Source: an uncultured Fretibacterium sp.
Lineage (GTDB): Bacteria; Synergistota; Synergistia; Synergistales; Aminobacteriaceae
Assembly (NCBI GenBank): GCA_937911045.1
Contig: CALEPX010000054.1
Span: 1-25,945, forward strand
Reading direction: 5' to 3'
DNA length: 25,945 nt
In this document: positions 12,655-21,055 of the stretch, one piece after another
Layout: every line of letters begins with the position of its first letter
How positions within the stretch are numbered: position 1 is the first letter of the stretch
The notes under the pieces: generated by a model
The model's database searches: none
What the model saw: the letters and a program-made list of their open reading frames with translations, nothing else
Told to the model about the DNA's origin: nothing
Program-made: the position numbers and the translations under genes

Positions 12655-14421
12655 TTATTCCTCGTCCCATTTTGCGTTCTTGAATGCTTCGGCGAATGGG
12701 TTGTATTCGATCTCGTCGTCGCCATCGTCACCGTATCCGGCAGATTCTTTGATTGCGCGTGCACGTGTGGCTTTGGCTTTGGATTTTTCACGGCGTTCTG
12801 AGCGTTCGGCTTTTTCTGGGCGTTCTGGACGTTCAGTTTTCTCGGCTCTTTCAGTTTTGCCTGAACGTTCGCGTCTGGGTTTAGTTTCGAGTCTCTCGTA
12901 CTGCATTCTGGCTTCAGAAACGTTGTCAGCACGTGCGGGCTCAATATCGGCGGGCAATTCTTCGAGTGCGCTGAGTGAAAGTCTCATGCGTCTCTGTTCA
13001 GGATTCACTTCAAGAATCTTCGCCGTAACTTCCTGACCTTCTTTCAACAAATCGCCGGGCTTTTCAACTCTTCTGTGGCTGATCTGCGAAATGTGAATCA
13101 ACGCTTCAACTCCTGGCTCAACTTCGACGAACGCTCCGAAATCCGCAAGTCTCACAACCTTGACGTTAATATCCTGACCGGCTGAGTATTTTTTCTCGAT
13201 TCCGTTCCATGGGTCGTTTAACTGCTTGCAGCCAAGACTGATTCTGCGTTTTTCCGTATCAATGTCCAAGACGATCGCTTCGACTTCCTGACCGCGTTTG
13301 AAAACATCACGAGGCTTCTTGATTCTTGCCCAGCTAATATCTCCGACGTGAACAAGCCCTTCGATGCCGGGTTCAATCTCGACAAATGCGCCAAACTCCG
13401 TCAAGTTCGACACGTTGCCTTTGATAATATCGCCCTTGTGCAAGCGTTCGGAAATTGTCTCCCAAGGATCGCCGGAAATTTGCTTGATGCTGAGTGATAT
13501 GCGGTCATTTTCGCGGTCAATTCCAACGACTTTCACTTTCACTTTGTCGCCCTTCTTGAACATGTCGCGGATTTTCACGTTGCGTTTCCAAGTGATTTCC
13601 GTGACGTGAACAAGCCCGTCCATCGTGCCAATCGTGACGAAAATTCCGAAATCCGTGATGCTGCTGACTTCGCCTTCGACAATATCGCCCTCGTGTACTT
13701 CGTTATAGAATTTGGCTTTGCGTTCGTTATCTGCCTGTTCGAGTAAAGCTTTGCGTGAGAAAACTAATCTGTGCTTTCTCTTGTCCTTGTCGAGAACTTT
13801 CGCGTTAATGAGCTGTCCGACGAAATTTGCCGGATTTGCTCCACGACCCGCGAGCGTCAAATGCGAAATCGGCATGAACCCTTCCAATCCGCAACACTCG
13901 ACCATCAAGCCGCCTTTAACTTTTTCGAGACCTTTCACAACTACGACGTCATTCTCAGTCAATTTTTCTTCGAGAGCATTCCAGCGTTTGTCAAATTCGA
14001 TTTTCCATCTGCTGAGCATTAACTGAGCTTCTTCGCCGTCACGAACACTTACGACTTCGACATCAATTTTGTCGCCGGGTTTAGGTTTTCCCTCTGTCTC
14101 GATTAACGAACGATGTGACCATTCTTTGTGTGGAAGAACGCCCTCACACTTGAAGCCTACATCAACGAGTAAGCCGGCATCATTCTCACCGATTACAGTT
14201 CCAGTTCTGATTTCACCCTTACGAAGTCTCGCTGTGTTGCCGTACTGTTCGAGAACTTCCTGCATTGTTTCGGGTTCTTTCTCGTCAACAGATTCTGCTG
14301 CTGGTGCTGGTGTTTCTGCGACTGGTGTTTCAGGCTGATTGACCTGAGCTGTTTGTTCCTGATTAACTTCTTGAGCTTGATTCAGTTCCTGATTAAGTTC
14401 CTGATTAAGTTCCTGATCCAT
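12655..14421 (-). CDS. rpsA: 30S ribosomal protein S1 (five S1 domains, extended tails)
   Basis: Five S1 RNA-binding domains lie at about 68-138, 155-226, 243-313, 328-398 and 413-484, the last three with the classic FGxFV...GLVH pattern (TDFGIFVTIG, TEFGAFVEIE, ADFGAFVEVE). S1 binds mRNA on the 30S subunit. E. coli S1 has six domains; four to five is common elsewhere. The 588-residue protein has odd tails: the N-terminus repeats ELNQ three times then a Gln/Pro/Glu-rich stretch, and the C-terminus (about 505-560) is an Arg/Glu/Lys/Ser-rich low-complexity tract (TERPERPEKAERSERR) before an acidic end. ATG 14421 has AAGGGGG 14 bases upstream within the ispH end. It follows ispH by 6 bases, a common pairing; fused IspH-S1 proteins exist in clostridia. 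Confidence 0.92.
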   Translation of the reverse strand: MDQELNQELNQELNQAQEVNQEQTAQVNQPETPVAETPAPAAESVDEKEPETMQEVLEQYGNTARLRKGEIRTGTVIGENDAGLLVDVGFKCEGVLPHKEWSHRSLIETEGKPKPGDKIDVEVVSVRDGEEAQLMLSRWKIEFDKRWNALEEKLTENDVVVVKGLEKVKGGLMVECCGLEGFMPISHLTLAGRGANPANFVGQLINAKVLDKDKRKHRLVFSRKALLEQADNERKAKFYNEVHEGDIVEGEVSSITDFGIFVTIGTMDGLVHVTEITWKRNVKIRDMFKKGDKVKVKVVGIDRENDRISLSIKQISGDPWETISERLHKGDIIKGNVSNLTEFGAFVEIEPGIEGLVHVGDISWARIKKPRDVFKRGQEVEAIVLDIDTEKRRISLGCKQLNDPWNGIEKKYSAGQDINVKVVRLADFGAFVEVEPGVEALIHISQISHRRVEKPGDLLKEGQEVTAKILEVNPEQRRMRLSLSALEELPADIEPARADNVSEARMQYERLETKPRRERSGKTERAEKTERPERPEKAERSERREKSKAKATRARAIKESAGYGDDGDDEIEYNPFAEAFKNAKWDEE

Positions 14422-14427
14422 GGTTTG

Positions 14428-15327
14428 TTATAAATCCCCCTTGGCTGCCTCTAATTGCGCTATTTTGTGTATTACATTTATGATAAGCCAACTCGGAGTG
14501 CTTGCTCCGGCGGCAATACCAATCTTGTTTTTTCCCCGAAACCAGTGTGAATTGCTATCCAGTTCTTGAGCTTCTTCGATCCATAATACGCTAATATTCT
14601 CGTTCATGATAATATCGCGTAATTTTGACGTATTCGCACTCGCCCTGCCTCCGACCAAAACAACGCCATCGACAGAACCATCGCGAACCAGATTTTTCAC
14701 AGCGTCCTGACGTTCAGAAGTTGCGCGGCAAATCGTATTGCAAACATGTAACTCCGAACATTTGTTTATCAACACGGCTGATACTTTCGATAATTTTTCC
14801 TCGCGTTGTGTTGTCTGAGAAATTAATGCGATTTTCGGGAAATGTGCTAATTCTTGAGCTTCGTTTTCATTTGCGATTACGCTGACCTGAGCATGATTTA
14901 CGTGACCGATTATGCCTTTGATTTCCGGGTGATTCTTGTCGCCGAGTAAAACGATCTTGTAATTCAAACGCGAAAATTTCTCCGCAAAATCCTGAGCCTT
15001 CTTCACGAACGGACAAGTCATATCGATAACTTCAACTCCGCGAGACTGCAATTTCTCCAGAACTTCCAGCGATTCACCGTGTGCGCGTATGAGAACCAGT
15101 GCCCCGTCCGGAATTTCGCTTTCGTTATTCGCAACGTTCAGTCCCAAATCTTCGAGGCGTTTGACTTCCTGAGGATTATGAATCGGCAAGCCAATCGTCC
15201 AGATTTTGCGATTTTCGTGATTTCGAGCCAGTGATTCCTCGATTGCGTCTACTGCGCGTTTGACCCCGAAACAGAATCCGGCATGTTCTGCCATTACGAT
15301 CTCGAATTTACTCATAGTCCTGTTCAT
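14428..15327 (-). CDS. ispH: 4-hydroxy-3-methylbut-2-enyl diphosphate reductase
   Basis: IspH carries out the last step of the MEP isoprenoid pathway, making IPP and DMAPP with a [4Fe-4S] cluster. The three cluster cysteines are visible: HAGFCFGVKRAV (C19), DMTCPFVKKAQ (C105) and CNTICRATSERQDAV (C200). The active-site segments GDKNHPEIKG, ISQTTQ and GGRASANTSKL and the final GIAAGASTPSWLI are all present, and length (299) is normal. The start at 15327 (MNRTMSKF) overlaps the miaA stop by 20 bases; the ATG at 15315 (MSKFEIVMAEH) fits the family N-terminus better but has little spacing to any Shine-Dalgarno. Middle gene of miaA-ispH-rpsA. Confidence 0.95.
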   Translation of the reverse strand: MNRTMSKFEIVMAEHAGFCFGVKRAVDAIEESLARNHENRKIWTIGLPIHNPQEVKRLEDLGLNVANNESEIPDGALVLIRAHGESLEVLEKLQSRGVEVIDMTCPFVKKAQDFAEKFSRLNYKIVLLGDKNHPEIKGIIGHVNHAQVSVIANENEAQELAHFPKIALISQTTQREEKLSKVSAVLINKCSELHVCNTICRATSERQDAVKNLVRDGSVDGVVLVGGRASANTSKLRDIIMNENISVLWIEEAQELDSNSHWFRGKNKIGIAAGASTPSWLIINVIHKIAQLEAAKGDL

Positions 15328-16309
15328 CCTGTTCGCTATGTTCCAGAGATTCCTGCGCTTGAAAATTATTCATGTGACACAGCACAGTTTTTACGATTTC
15401 GCTTTCAACGTCGTAATTATTCGCTTCATATTCGGACAAATCAATCCAGTGTACAGGCTGAAATTTCTTGAACCAGGTCTGCTGTCTGCGGCAAAATGCT
15501 TTCGTTCGTGCGATTGAGTTTTCCAGAGCTTGTTCGAGCGTAAAAATTCCACGATGATACTTGATTAACTCGAAATAGCCCAGCCCCTTCAGCGGATTGA
15601 ATTTCTCGTCAAAACCGTTATTCATGAGCCATTCGACTTCTTCGGGAAATCCCGTGTGAAATTCCTCGGTCAATCGCGTTTCTATGCGTGAAAACAATTC
15701 TTCGCGCGGACGATTGAGCCCGATATACAGCACGTCAAAACCGAAATCTTTCTTCGAGCCTTCCCTGAATACATTCGATGGAGCTTTGCCAGTCAATTCC
15801 CAAATTTCCAAAGCACGCGAAACTCTGCGGACATCATTTTTGTGCAATCTCTCCGCAATTTCAGGGTCTACTTCAGCAAGACGCATGTGCAACAATTCCG
15901 CACCCTGTGAATTTGCCAACGTCTCATATTTTTCGCGAACACCAGAATCAGACGGCAAATCTTCGTTCATTTTAGCGTGGAATAATGCCTGATAATAAAA
16001 CGGAGTGCCGCCGACAAATAACGGGATTTTCTTTCGGGACAGGATTCTTTGTGCTGCGTGTGAAGCCATGCGCGAGAAATCTGAGACTGTGAAATTCTCA
16101 TCCGGATCGGCGATGTCCAACAGGTGATGTATTACGCCAGCTCGTAACGAAGCAGCGATCTTGTCAGTTCCGATGTCCATGTAGCGATAGACCTGCCGAG
16201 AATCGACCGATATAATTTCTGCATTAAGCTCTCTTGCTACTGATAAACTCAAAGCCGTCTTTCCAACGGCAGTAGCTCCTATTAAAGCAACCACAGGCTG
16301 CCGGTTCAT
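15308..16309 (-). CDS. miaA: tRNA dimethylallyltransferase
   Basis: MiaA adds a dimethylallyl group to A37 of tRNAs reading UNN codons, using DMAPP from the IspH pathway encoded next to it. Key features are the P-loop GATAVGKT (residues 11-18), SVDSRQVYRYMDIGTDK, HHLLDIADPDENFTVSDF, FVGGTPFYYQALF and the C-terminal TKAFCRRQQTWFKKF. I choose ATG 16309 (MNRQPVVALIG), which puts the P-loop at the usual place, with GAGGG 13 bases upstream; the frame is open to a TTG at 16336 lacking a Shine-Dalgarno. The C-terminus is acidic (EHSEQDEQDYE) and overlaps ispH by 20 bases. Promoter at 16361-16389. Confidence 0.94.
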   Translation of the reverse strand: MNRQPVVALIGATAVGKTALSLSVARELNAEIISVDSRQVYRYMDIGTDKIAASLRAGVIHHLLDIADPDENFTVSDFSRMASHAAQRILSRKKIPLFVGGTPFYYQALFHAKMNEDLPSDSGVREKYETLANSQGAELLHMRLAEVDPEIAERLHKNDVRRVSRALEIWELTGKAPSNVFREGSKKDFGFDVLYIGLNRPREELFSRIETRLTEEFHTGFPEEVEWLMNNGFDEKFNPLKGLGYFELIKYHRGIFTLEQALENSIARTKAFCRRQQTWFKKFQPVHWIDLSEYEANNYDVESEIVKTVLCHMNNFQAQESLEHSEQDEQDYE

Positions 16310-16360
16310 AAAAATATTTCTGCCCTCACGACGCAAATGATTTTGAAAATTAATATCTGG

Positions 16361-16389
16361 ATTATAGCATATAGTTCGAGTTTTTGTAA
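16361..16389 (-). promoter_or_regulatory. Promoter of the miaA-ispH-rpsA operon
   Basis: Minus strand TTACAA (16389-16384), 17-base spacer, then TATAAT (16366-16361) preceded by TGC, an extended -10. It is a strong match and divergent from the ileS promoter about 15 bases away. Confidence 0.75.
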
Positions 16390-16400
16390 AAAAATTTTTG

Positions 16401-16409
16401 TGCTATTAT
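16401..16409 (+). promoter_or_regulatory. Extended -10 promoter of ileS
   Basis: TGC followed by TATTAT (16404-16409), 52 bases before the ATG. TTGTAA at 16384-16389 is 14 bases upstream, short for a -35. The leader is too short for a T-box, and none is seen. Confidence 0.45.
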
Positions 16410-16461
16410 TTTGCAGATGAAAAAATAGTTTTAGAATTTAGAAAGGAAGTTGCGTTTTAAC

Positions 16462-19281
16462 ATGGACGCTGATTACAAGACTACGCTGAATTTGCCCGAG
16501 ACAAAATTTCCAATGCGAGCAAATTTGTCGAAACGTGAACCGGAATTTCTGAAGTTCTGGCACGAGCATGATATTTATCACAAGTCGCTGCACGAACACG
16601 AACATTGCTGCAATAGATTTGTGTTACACGACGGACCGCCTTACGCAAACGGAGATATTCACATCGGCACGGCGTTTAACAAGATCCTGAAAGATATAAT
16701 TCTCAAGTCCAAGACTCTGGCCGGAAATTATGTTCCGTATGTTCCTGGCTGGGATACTCACGGATTGCCGATTGAGTTGCGTTCGCTGAAAGATGGCGGT
16801 TTATCGAAACTTGGCAAGGGCGTTGACCCCGTTGAGCTGCGTAAACGTTGCAAGGAAACTGCGCTGCATTATCTGGATATTCAACGCGATGAATTTAAGC
16901 GGCTGGGAGTTCTGGGCGAATGGGATCATCCGTATATTACGCTCGATCCGCATTACGAATATCTCGAACTTAACGCGTTCGCCGACATGGTCGCAAAAGA
17001 TTTGATTTACAGGGGCTTGAAGCCGGTGTATTGGTGCACGGATTGTCAGACTGCGCTTGCTGCCGGTGAAATCGAATATTGGGACGAACAATCGCCGTCA
17101 GTTTACGTTGCGTATCCAGTTCCAGAGATTGCGAAAAAATTCCCGGAATTTTCGAATCGTGACGTATATGTCGTAATCTGGACAACTACGCCTTGGACGC
17201 TGCCATCGAGTGCAGGTGTCGCGCTGAATCCGAATTATGATTACGCTTTCTACGAAAATTCCGAAGATCACAAGATTTATTTATTCGCGGCTGAAATGAA
17301 AAATTCAGTTTGTGAGAATACGAATCTTAATTTGGGCACGGCGTTATTGACCGTGAAAGGCTCGGAGCTTGAGAGATTGCGCGCAATTCATCCGTTCTAT
17401 GACGATAAAGAAATTCTGTTCGTATTGGCAGATTACGTCGAACTCGGAACAGGCACAGGCTGCGTACATACGTCACCGGGTCACGGCGTTGAAGACTACG
17501 AGACGGGCGTTCGATACGGTCTTGAAGTCTACAGCTCAGTTGACAGCTCCGGACATTTTGAGAAAGAAATTCCTGTTGTAGGCTCAATGTCACTCGATGA
17601 CGGCGGAAAAAAAGCGATTGAATTAATTCAGGCGAAAGGCAGATTGCTCGGCTTCGGAAAATTAATGCACAGTTACCCGCACTGCTGGCGTTGCAAGAAA
17701 CCCGTAATTTTCAGAGCGACAGATCAATGGTTCATAAACGTAACGAAATTCAGGGACGAAGCTTTGAAAGTTATCGACAGTGAAGTGAAATGGATTCCTG
17801 AATGGGGGCGCGACAGAATCTTCAACATGGTAAGTTCGCGCTCGGATTGGTGCATAAGCCGTCAAAGAGTCTGGGGCATTCCGGTTCCGGCGATTCATTG
17901 CAAAGATTGCGGAAGTTTTTCACTCACACCTGAACGAATCAGGATCTTTGCTGAGAAAGTGAAATCTGCTCCGGACGGCACGAGCTTATGGTGGAGCGAA
18001 TCTCTCGAAAAATTATTCGGGGATTTGGCGAAATGCGATCATTGCGGCTCACACAATATCGAGAAGGACAGCAATATTCTGGACGTATGGTTCGATTCGG
18101 GAGTTTCTCACGTTTCGGTTCTGAACGAGAAATTTAATTTGCCGCCAGCTCCGTGTGATATGTATCTCGAAGGCAGCGATCAACACAGAGGCTGGTTCCA
18201 ATCTTCGTTATTAACTTCAGTCGCGATTAACGGTCACGCCCCGTACAAACAAGTTTTGACGCACGGATTCACGCTTGACGGCGAGGGACGCAAAATGTCG
18301 AAATCTCTGGGAAATTCCACAGCCCCTAAAGAAGTTATCGATGAATTTGGCGCGGATATTTTACGATTGTGGTCAGCTTCGAGTGATTACCGCAACGACG
18401 TTCGAATCTCGAAAACGATTCTGAAAACTCTATCCGAAACTTACAGGCGAATCCGAAATACCGCGAGATTCTTACTGGGAAATTTGCACGATTTTTCACC
18501 TGAGAAAGATTCGCTTAAATACGAGAATATGCTCTCAATGGACCGCTGGATTCTGGACAGGCTGCACAGATTAATCGACAAATCGCGCGAGGCATTTGAA
18601 GAGTACGAATTTCACGTGCCGGTTTCGTCGATACATTCGTTCTGCGTGAATGAGCTGAGTTCGTTCTATCTGGACATAAGCAAAGACAGATTATACGTTG
18701 AAGCGAAAGATTCTTTGACGCGGCGCAGTGCTCAGACGGCTATGTGGGAAATTCTGTCAGCTATGACGAGATTATTAGCTCCGGTTTTGAGTTTCACATC
18801 AGAAGAAATCTGGCAGGAAATGCGCAATATAAACAGCAATTTGCCTGAAAGCGTATTTCTGTCGGAATTTCCAGCTCAGGATAAATCAAAACTCGACGAC
18901 GATCTGAACTCACTATGGAACGAAGCTTTAATCTTAAAAGGTGCGGTCAGCCGTGCGCTTGAGACAATGCGCGCCGAGAAAATTATCGGAACGTCACTCG
19001 AAGCTGCCGTCGAAATCCGCAAATCCAAAGAACTCGAACGCCTTGAGAAAACTTTCACGGACGAAGAACTTGCTGACATAGTAATCGTGTCGAGTTTCAA
19101 GTGGCAGGATCAAGACTCAGAATTTACGCTTGAGAAAAAGTTCCAGGATTCCGAGAGCAATATCGAATTAGCAGCAGGCTTCACCAAGGGCACGAAATGT
19201 CCACGCTGCTGGAAATACTCCGAACACGCTGACGAGAACGGGCTTTGTCACAGATGCTCGGGCGTAATCAACGGGAAATAA
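16462..19281 (+). CDS. ileS: Isoleucyl-tRNA synthetase
   Basis: IleRS charges tRNA-Ile and edits valine. The 939-residue chain opens DADYKTTLNLPETKFPMRANL, has the class I signatures HIGT (residues 67-70, in NGDIHIGTAFNKILKD) and KMSKS (611-615), the CP1 editing insert (VIWTTTPWTLPSSAGVALNP, GTGTGCVHTSPGHGVEDYETG), the QWFINVTKFRDEAL and WCISRQRVWGIPVP segments, an anticodon-binding domain and the bacterial C-terminal zinc module CPRCWKYSEH...CHRC. ATG 16462 is preferred; AGGAAG lies 12 bases upstream. The frame is open to TTG 16450, but that would sit on the Shine-Dalgarno. The gene is complete. Confidence 0.97.
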   Translation: MDADYKTTLNLPETKFPMRANLSKREPEFLKFWHEHDIYHKSLHEHEHCCNRFVLHDGPPYANGDIHIGTAFNKILKDIILKSKTLAGNYVPYVPGWDTHGLPIELRSLKDGGLSKLGKGVDPVELRKRCKETALHYLDIQRDEFKRLGVLGEWDHPYITLDPHYEYLELNAFADMVAKDLIYRGLKPVYWCTDCQTALAAGEIEYWDEQSPSVYVAYPVPEIAKKFPEFSNRDVYVVIWTTTPWTLPSSAGVALNPNYDYAFYENSEDHKIYLFAAEMKNSVCENTNLNLGTALLTVKGSELERLRAIHPFYDDKEILFVLADYVELGTGTGCVHTSPGHGVEDYETGVRYGLEVYSSVDSSGHFEKEIPVVGSMSLDDGGKKAIELIQAKGRLLGFGKLMHSYPHCWRCKKPVIFRATDQWFINVTKFRDEALKVIDSEVKWIPEWGRDRIFNMVSSRSDWCISRQRVWGIPVPAIHCKDCGSFSLTPERIRIFAEKVKSAPDGTSLWWSESLEKLFGDLAKCDHCGSHNIEKDSNILDVWFDSGVSHVSVLNEKFNLPPAPCDMYLEGSDQHRGWFQSSLLTSVAINGHAPYKQVLTHGFTLDGEGRKMSKSLGNSTAPKEVIDEFGADILRLWSASSDYRNDVRISKTILKTLSETYRRIRNTARFLLGNLHDFSPEKDSLKYENMLSMDRWILDRLHRLIDKSREAFEEYEFHVPVSSIHSFCVNELSSFYLDISKDRLYVEAKDSLTRRSAQTAMWEILSAMTRLLAPVLSFTSEEIWQEMRNINSNLPESVFLSEFPAQDKSKLDDDLNSLWNEALILKGAVSRALETMRAEKIIGTSLEAAVEIRKSKELERLEKTFTDEELADIVIVSSFKWQDQDSEFTLEKKFQDSESNIELAAGFTKGTKCPRCWKYSEHADENGLCHRCSGVINGK

Positions 19282-19289
19282 TTTCGCAT

Positions 19290-19327
19290 AAAAAACGCGG
19301 GCGGCAAATCACATGTCACTCGCGTTT
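19290..19327 (-). terminator. Terminator of the long right-hand operon (and of ileS)
   Basis: AAACGCG (19293-19299) and CGCGTTT (19321-19327) form a 7-bp stem with a 21-base loop. On the minus strand six T follow (19295-19290), ending the thioredoxin transcript. The plus strand has a weaker TTTCTC run for ileS. The space 19328-19382 holds two ATTTGCGT copies and the CTTTACACTTTACA repeat only. Confidence 0.6.
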
Positions 19328-19373
19328 CTCATATTTGCGTATTTGCGTTTACGTTCTGATTATGATTTTCTGA

Positions 19374-19387
19374 CTTTACACTTTACA
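19374..19387 (-). repeat. Short repeat TGTAAAGTGTAAAG over the trx stop codon
   Basis: On the minus strand TGTAAAGTGTAAAG covers the thioredoxin TAA stop codon (19385-19383). It is the same heptamer pattern as the array at 11687-11735. Confidence 0.55.
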
Positions 19388-19694
19388 AATTCTCTTCGAT
19401 CCAGTTCTTGAACTCATCGCGCGACAACGCACCAATCTGTCTCGAAACGATTTCACCCTTCTTGAACAAAATCACGTTCGGAATGCTCATAACTCGTAAT
19501 TTTCTTGCAAGTTTGGGATTTTCTTCTGAATCTGCTTTGAAAAACTCAACGCGTCCGGAAAATTCTTCTGACAAATCCTCGATTATCGGCGAAATAGCTT
19601 TGCACGGTCCGCACCATGTCGCGAAAACATCGAGTAAAGCAACTTCAGCGTTATTTAACTCAGTCGTGTCGTTATTGACAATTTCCTTCACCAT
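19383..19694 (-). CDS. trxA: Thioredoxin
   Basis: This 103-residue single thioredoxin fold carries the active site ATWCGPCK (C28, C31), the conserved DLSEEFSGRVEFFKADSEENPKLARKLRVMSIPN with the cis-proline after SI, and the ending FKKGEIVSRQIGALSRDEFKNWIEE. It is a cytoplasmic disulfide reductase, likely the reductant of the peroxidase encoded just upstream. ATG 19694 has AGGTGA 5 bases upstream; a GTG at 19703 directly abuts the peroxidase stop and would add three residues. Last gene of the minus operon; no thioredoxin reductase gene is in the window. Confidence 0.94.
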   Translation of the reverse strand: MVKEIVNNDTTELNNAEVALLDVFATWCGPCKAISPIIEDLSEEFSGRVEFFKADSEENPKLARKLRVMSIPNVILFKKGEIVSRQIGALSRDEFKNWIEENL

Positions 19695-19703
19695 GGCGAT
19701 CAC

Positions 19704-20318
19704 CTAGAGCAAATCCGCTACAAATTTCTCAACGTCGTTCATATCCGCAGTGGGTTCGAATCTTTTCACAACGTTGCCGTCACGATCGACTACAAATTTC
19801 GTGAAGTTCCATTTAATATCCGGTTTCGACGCGTAATCCGGATCGGCTTTCCCAAGCATGTCCTCAAGAATCGGCGTGAGTTTATTTTCAGGATTGAAGC
19901 CCTCGAATTTTTTCTGGCTCTTGAGATACGTGTACAGCGGCAATTCTTTCGCGCCATTAACGTCGGATTTCTTATACTGCTCGAACTTCGTGTCATAATT
20001 CAGCGTGCAGAACGTGTGAATTTCCTCGTCAGAACCCGGAGCCTGTCCTCCGAATTGATTGCACGGAATGTCGATTACTTCGAGACCCTTATCATGATAT
20101 TTCTCGTACATCGCTTCCAACGGAGCATACTGTGGCGTAAATCCGCAGCCCGTCGCAGTGTTCACGATTAACATGACTTTGCCTTTGAAATTCCCGAGAG
20201 AAACTTCTTTGCCATCTGAATCAAGAATCGCATACTCATAAATCTTACTCATCGCATTAACCCCTCCAGTGCAGAATAATAAAATTAACGTACTTAATGC
20301 TAACACAAATTTTCTCAT
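19704..20318 (-). CDS. Glutathione peroxidase-like thiol peroxidase, signal peptide form
   Basis: The 204-residue frame has a signal-peptide-like start (MRKFVLALSTLILLFCTGGVNA) then a full GPx domain: NTATGCGFTPQY with peroxidatic cysteine C58 (not selenocysteine), IPCNQFGGQAPG (C86, Q92), and WNFTKFVVDRDG. C104 in HTFCTLNY is placed like the resolving cysteine of thioredoxin-dependent GPx, fitting with trxA next door. The ATG overlaps the preceding gene as ATGA and has no clear Shine-Dalgarno. A second ATG at 20252 (residue 23) has GGAGGGG 8 bases upstream and would give a 182-residue cytoplasmic form. The FC in the leader does not make a good lipobox. Reduces peroxides; location depends on which start is used. 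Confidence 0.88.
   Translation of the reverse strand: MRKFVLALSTLILLFCTGGVNAMSKIYEYAILDSDGKEVSLGNFKGKVMLIVNTATGCGFTPQYAPLEAMYEKYHDKGLEVIDIPCNQFGGQAPGSDEEIHTFCTLNYDTKFEQYKKSDVNGAKELPLYTYLKSQKKFEGFNPENKLTPILEDMLGKADPDYASKPDIKWNFTKFVVDRDGNVVKRFEPTADMNDVEKFVADLL
20261..20267 (-). promoter_or_regulatory. Internal ribosome binding site within the peroxidase gene
   Basis: GGAGGGG on the minus strand lies 8 bases before the in-frame ATG 20252-20250 (MSKIYEY). It is stronger and better spaced than anything upstream of the first ATG at 20318, so it may produce a leaderless-peptide cytoplasmic isoform. Confidence 0.6.
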
Positions 20319-20557
20319 TTTGAATAGATCTTTTTACGGGATTGCAATTTCTTTAGATATTTCTGTTTTTTCCAAGCGTTTTCGAGACTGCGCACAAGTT
20401 CATTCCAACGATTATTCCAGGCTAATTCGGCTTTGCACGGCGCATTTATGTCCCGTTCATCCACGGCGTTAATATCATTCGGCTGCCTATGAATCGTAAA
20501 CTTCTCGCCATCAAACGAAACCGACGAACCATCGTTAAACGGAATGTACACTCGCAT
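20315..20557 (-). CDS. Hypothetical protein, 80 residues
   Basis: A small soluble protein starting MRVYIPFNDGSSVSFDGEKF and ending in a very basic tail (WKKQKYLKKLQSRKKIYSK). There is one cysteine and two Trp close together (AWNNRWNELV). I recognise no family. It is probably real: it sits in the operon 6 bases after the acetyltransferase, its ATG has AGGTGTGAG about 5-8 bases upstream, and its TGA overlaps the next ATG. The basic tail could bind nucleic acid or membrane, but that is a guess. Confidence 0.7.
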   Translation of the reverse strand: MRVYIPFNDGSSVSFDGEKFTIHRQPNDINAVDERDINAPCKAELAWNNRWNELVRSLENAWKKQKYLKKLQSRKKIYSK

Positions 20558-20563
20558 GTTATC

Positions 20564-21046
20564 TCACACCTGAATCTGAACCGGAATCTTCGAACTCATA
20601 ACAAAAGCGTCCTCCCCGTTCGAGTAATATTTCTCACAAATAGATTCTTTCCTGAACGATAATTTCTCGTAAAGCGCAATCGCTCCGAAATTCGATTTTC
20701 TCACACGCAGCTTAATGCGCTTATAACGCAAATATTCCGCGCAATCACTCACCGCGAGAATTAATTGCGTGCCGATGCCCATTCTGAAATAATCACGATG
20801 AACTATCAGAGCCATAAGAATGCCGCAGCCTTTCACATCATGTTCGCTGCCCAAAACCGCGTATCCCAGCAAAGGAGCTTCCAACGTCGTCGCGAAAGCC
20901 CCTATATACGAAACTTCATCAATCGAGTTATTATTCAAGTCATCCTCGATTATTTCATCAGACCATGGATTCACAATCTGCGAATTTAATTCCAGAACTT
21001 GTGACAGATCTTTTGGCGTGAGAAATTTTATATCAGCTACGTACAT
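20564..21046 (-). CDS. rimI: GNAT N-acetyltransferase, RimI-like
   Basis: The 160-residue GNAT protein has the acetyl-CoA loop in VHRDYFRMGIGTQLI (about 83-96, R..GIG), a preceding strand ILMALIV, and the final LYEKLSFRKESICEKYYSNGEDAFVM, which closely resembles the RimI ending (YxxxGFxxxxxRxxYY..EDAxxM). RimI acetylates the N-terminal alanine of ribosomal protein S18; paralogues acetylate other proteins. The N-terminal LNSQIVNPWSDEIIEDDL also fits RimI. ATG 21046 is 9 bases after the purA stop, with only a weak GGGCATG upstream, so translation is probably coupled. The gene symbol is by similarity of pattern. Confidence 0.8.
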   Translation of the reverse strand: MYVADIKFLTPKDLSQVLELNSQIVNPWSDEIIEDDLNNNSIDEVSYIGAFATTLEAPLLGYAVLGSEHDVKGCGILMALIVHRDYFRMGIGTQLILAVSDCAEYLRYKRIKLRVRKSNFGAIALYEKLSFRKESICEKYYSNGEDAFVMSSKIPVQIQV

Positions 21047-21055
21047 GCAAAATAT

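Noticed and set aside
16337..16449. T-box or other leader riboswitch for ileS
   Set aside because: The leader from the likely start to the ATG is only about 45 bases and lacks a specifier stem or T-box sequence.
20255..20318. Lipoprotein signal in the peroxidase leader (LLFC)
   Set aside because: The residue before the cysteine is Phe, which does not fit the lipobox; an ordinary signal peptide ending near VNA fits better.
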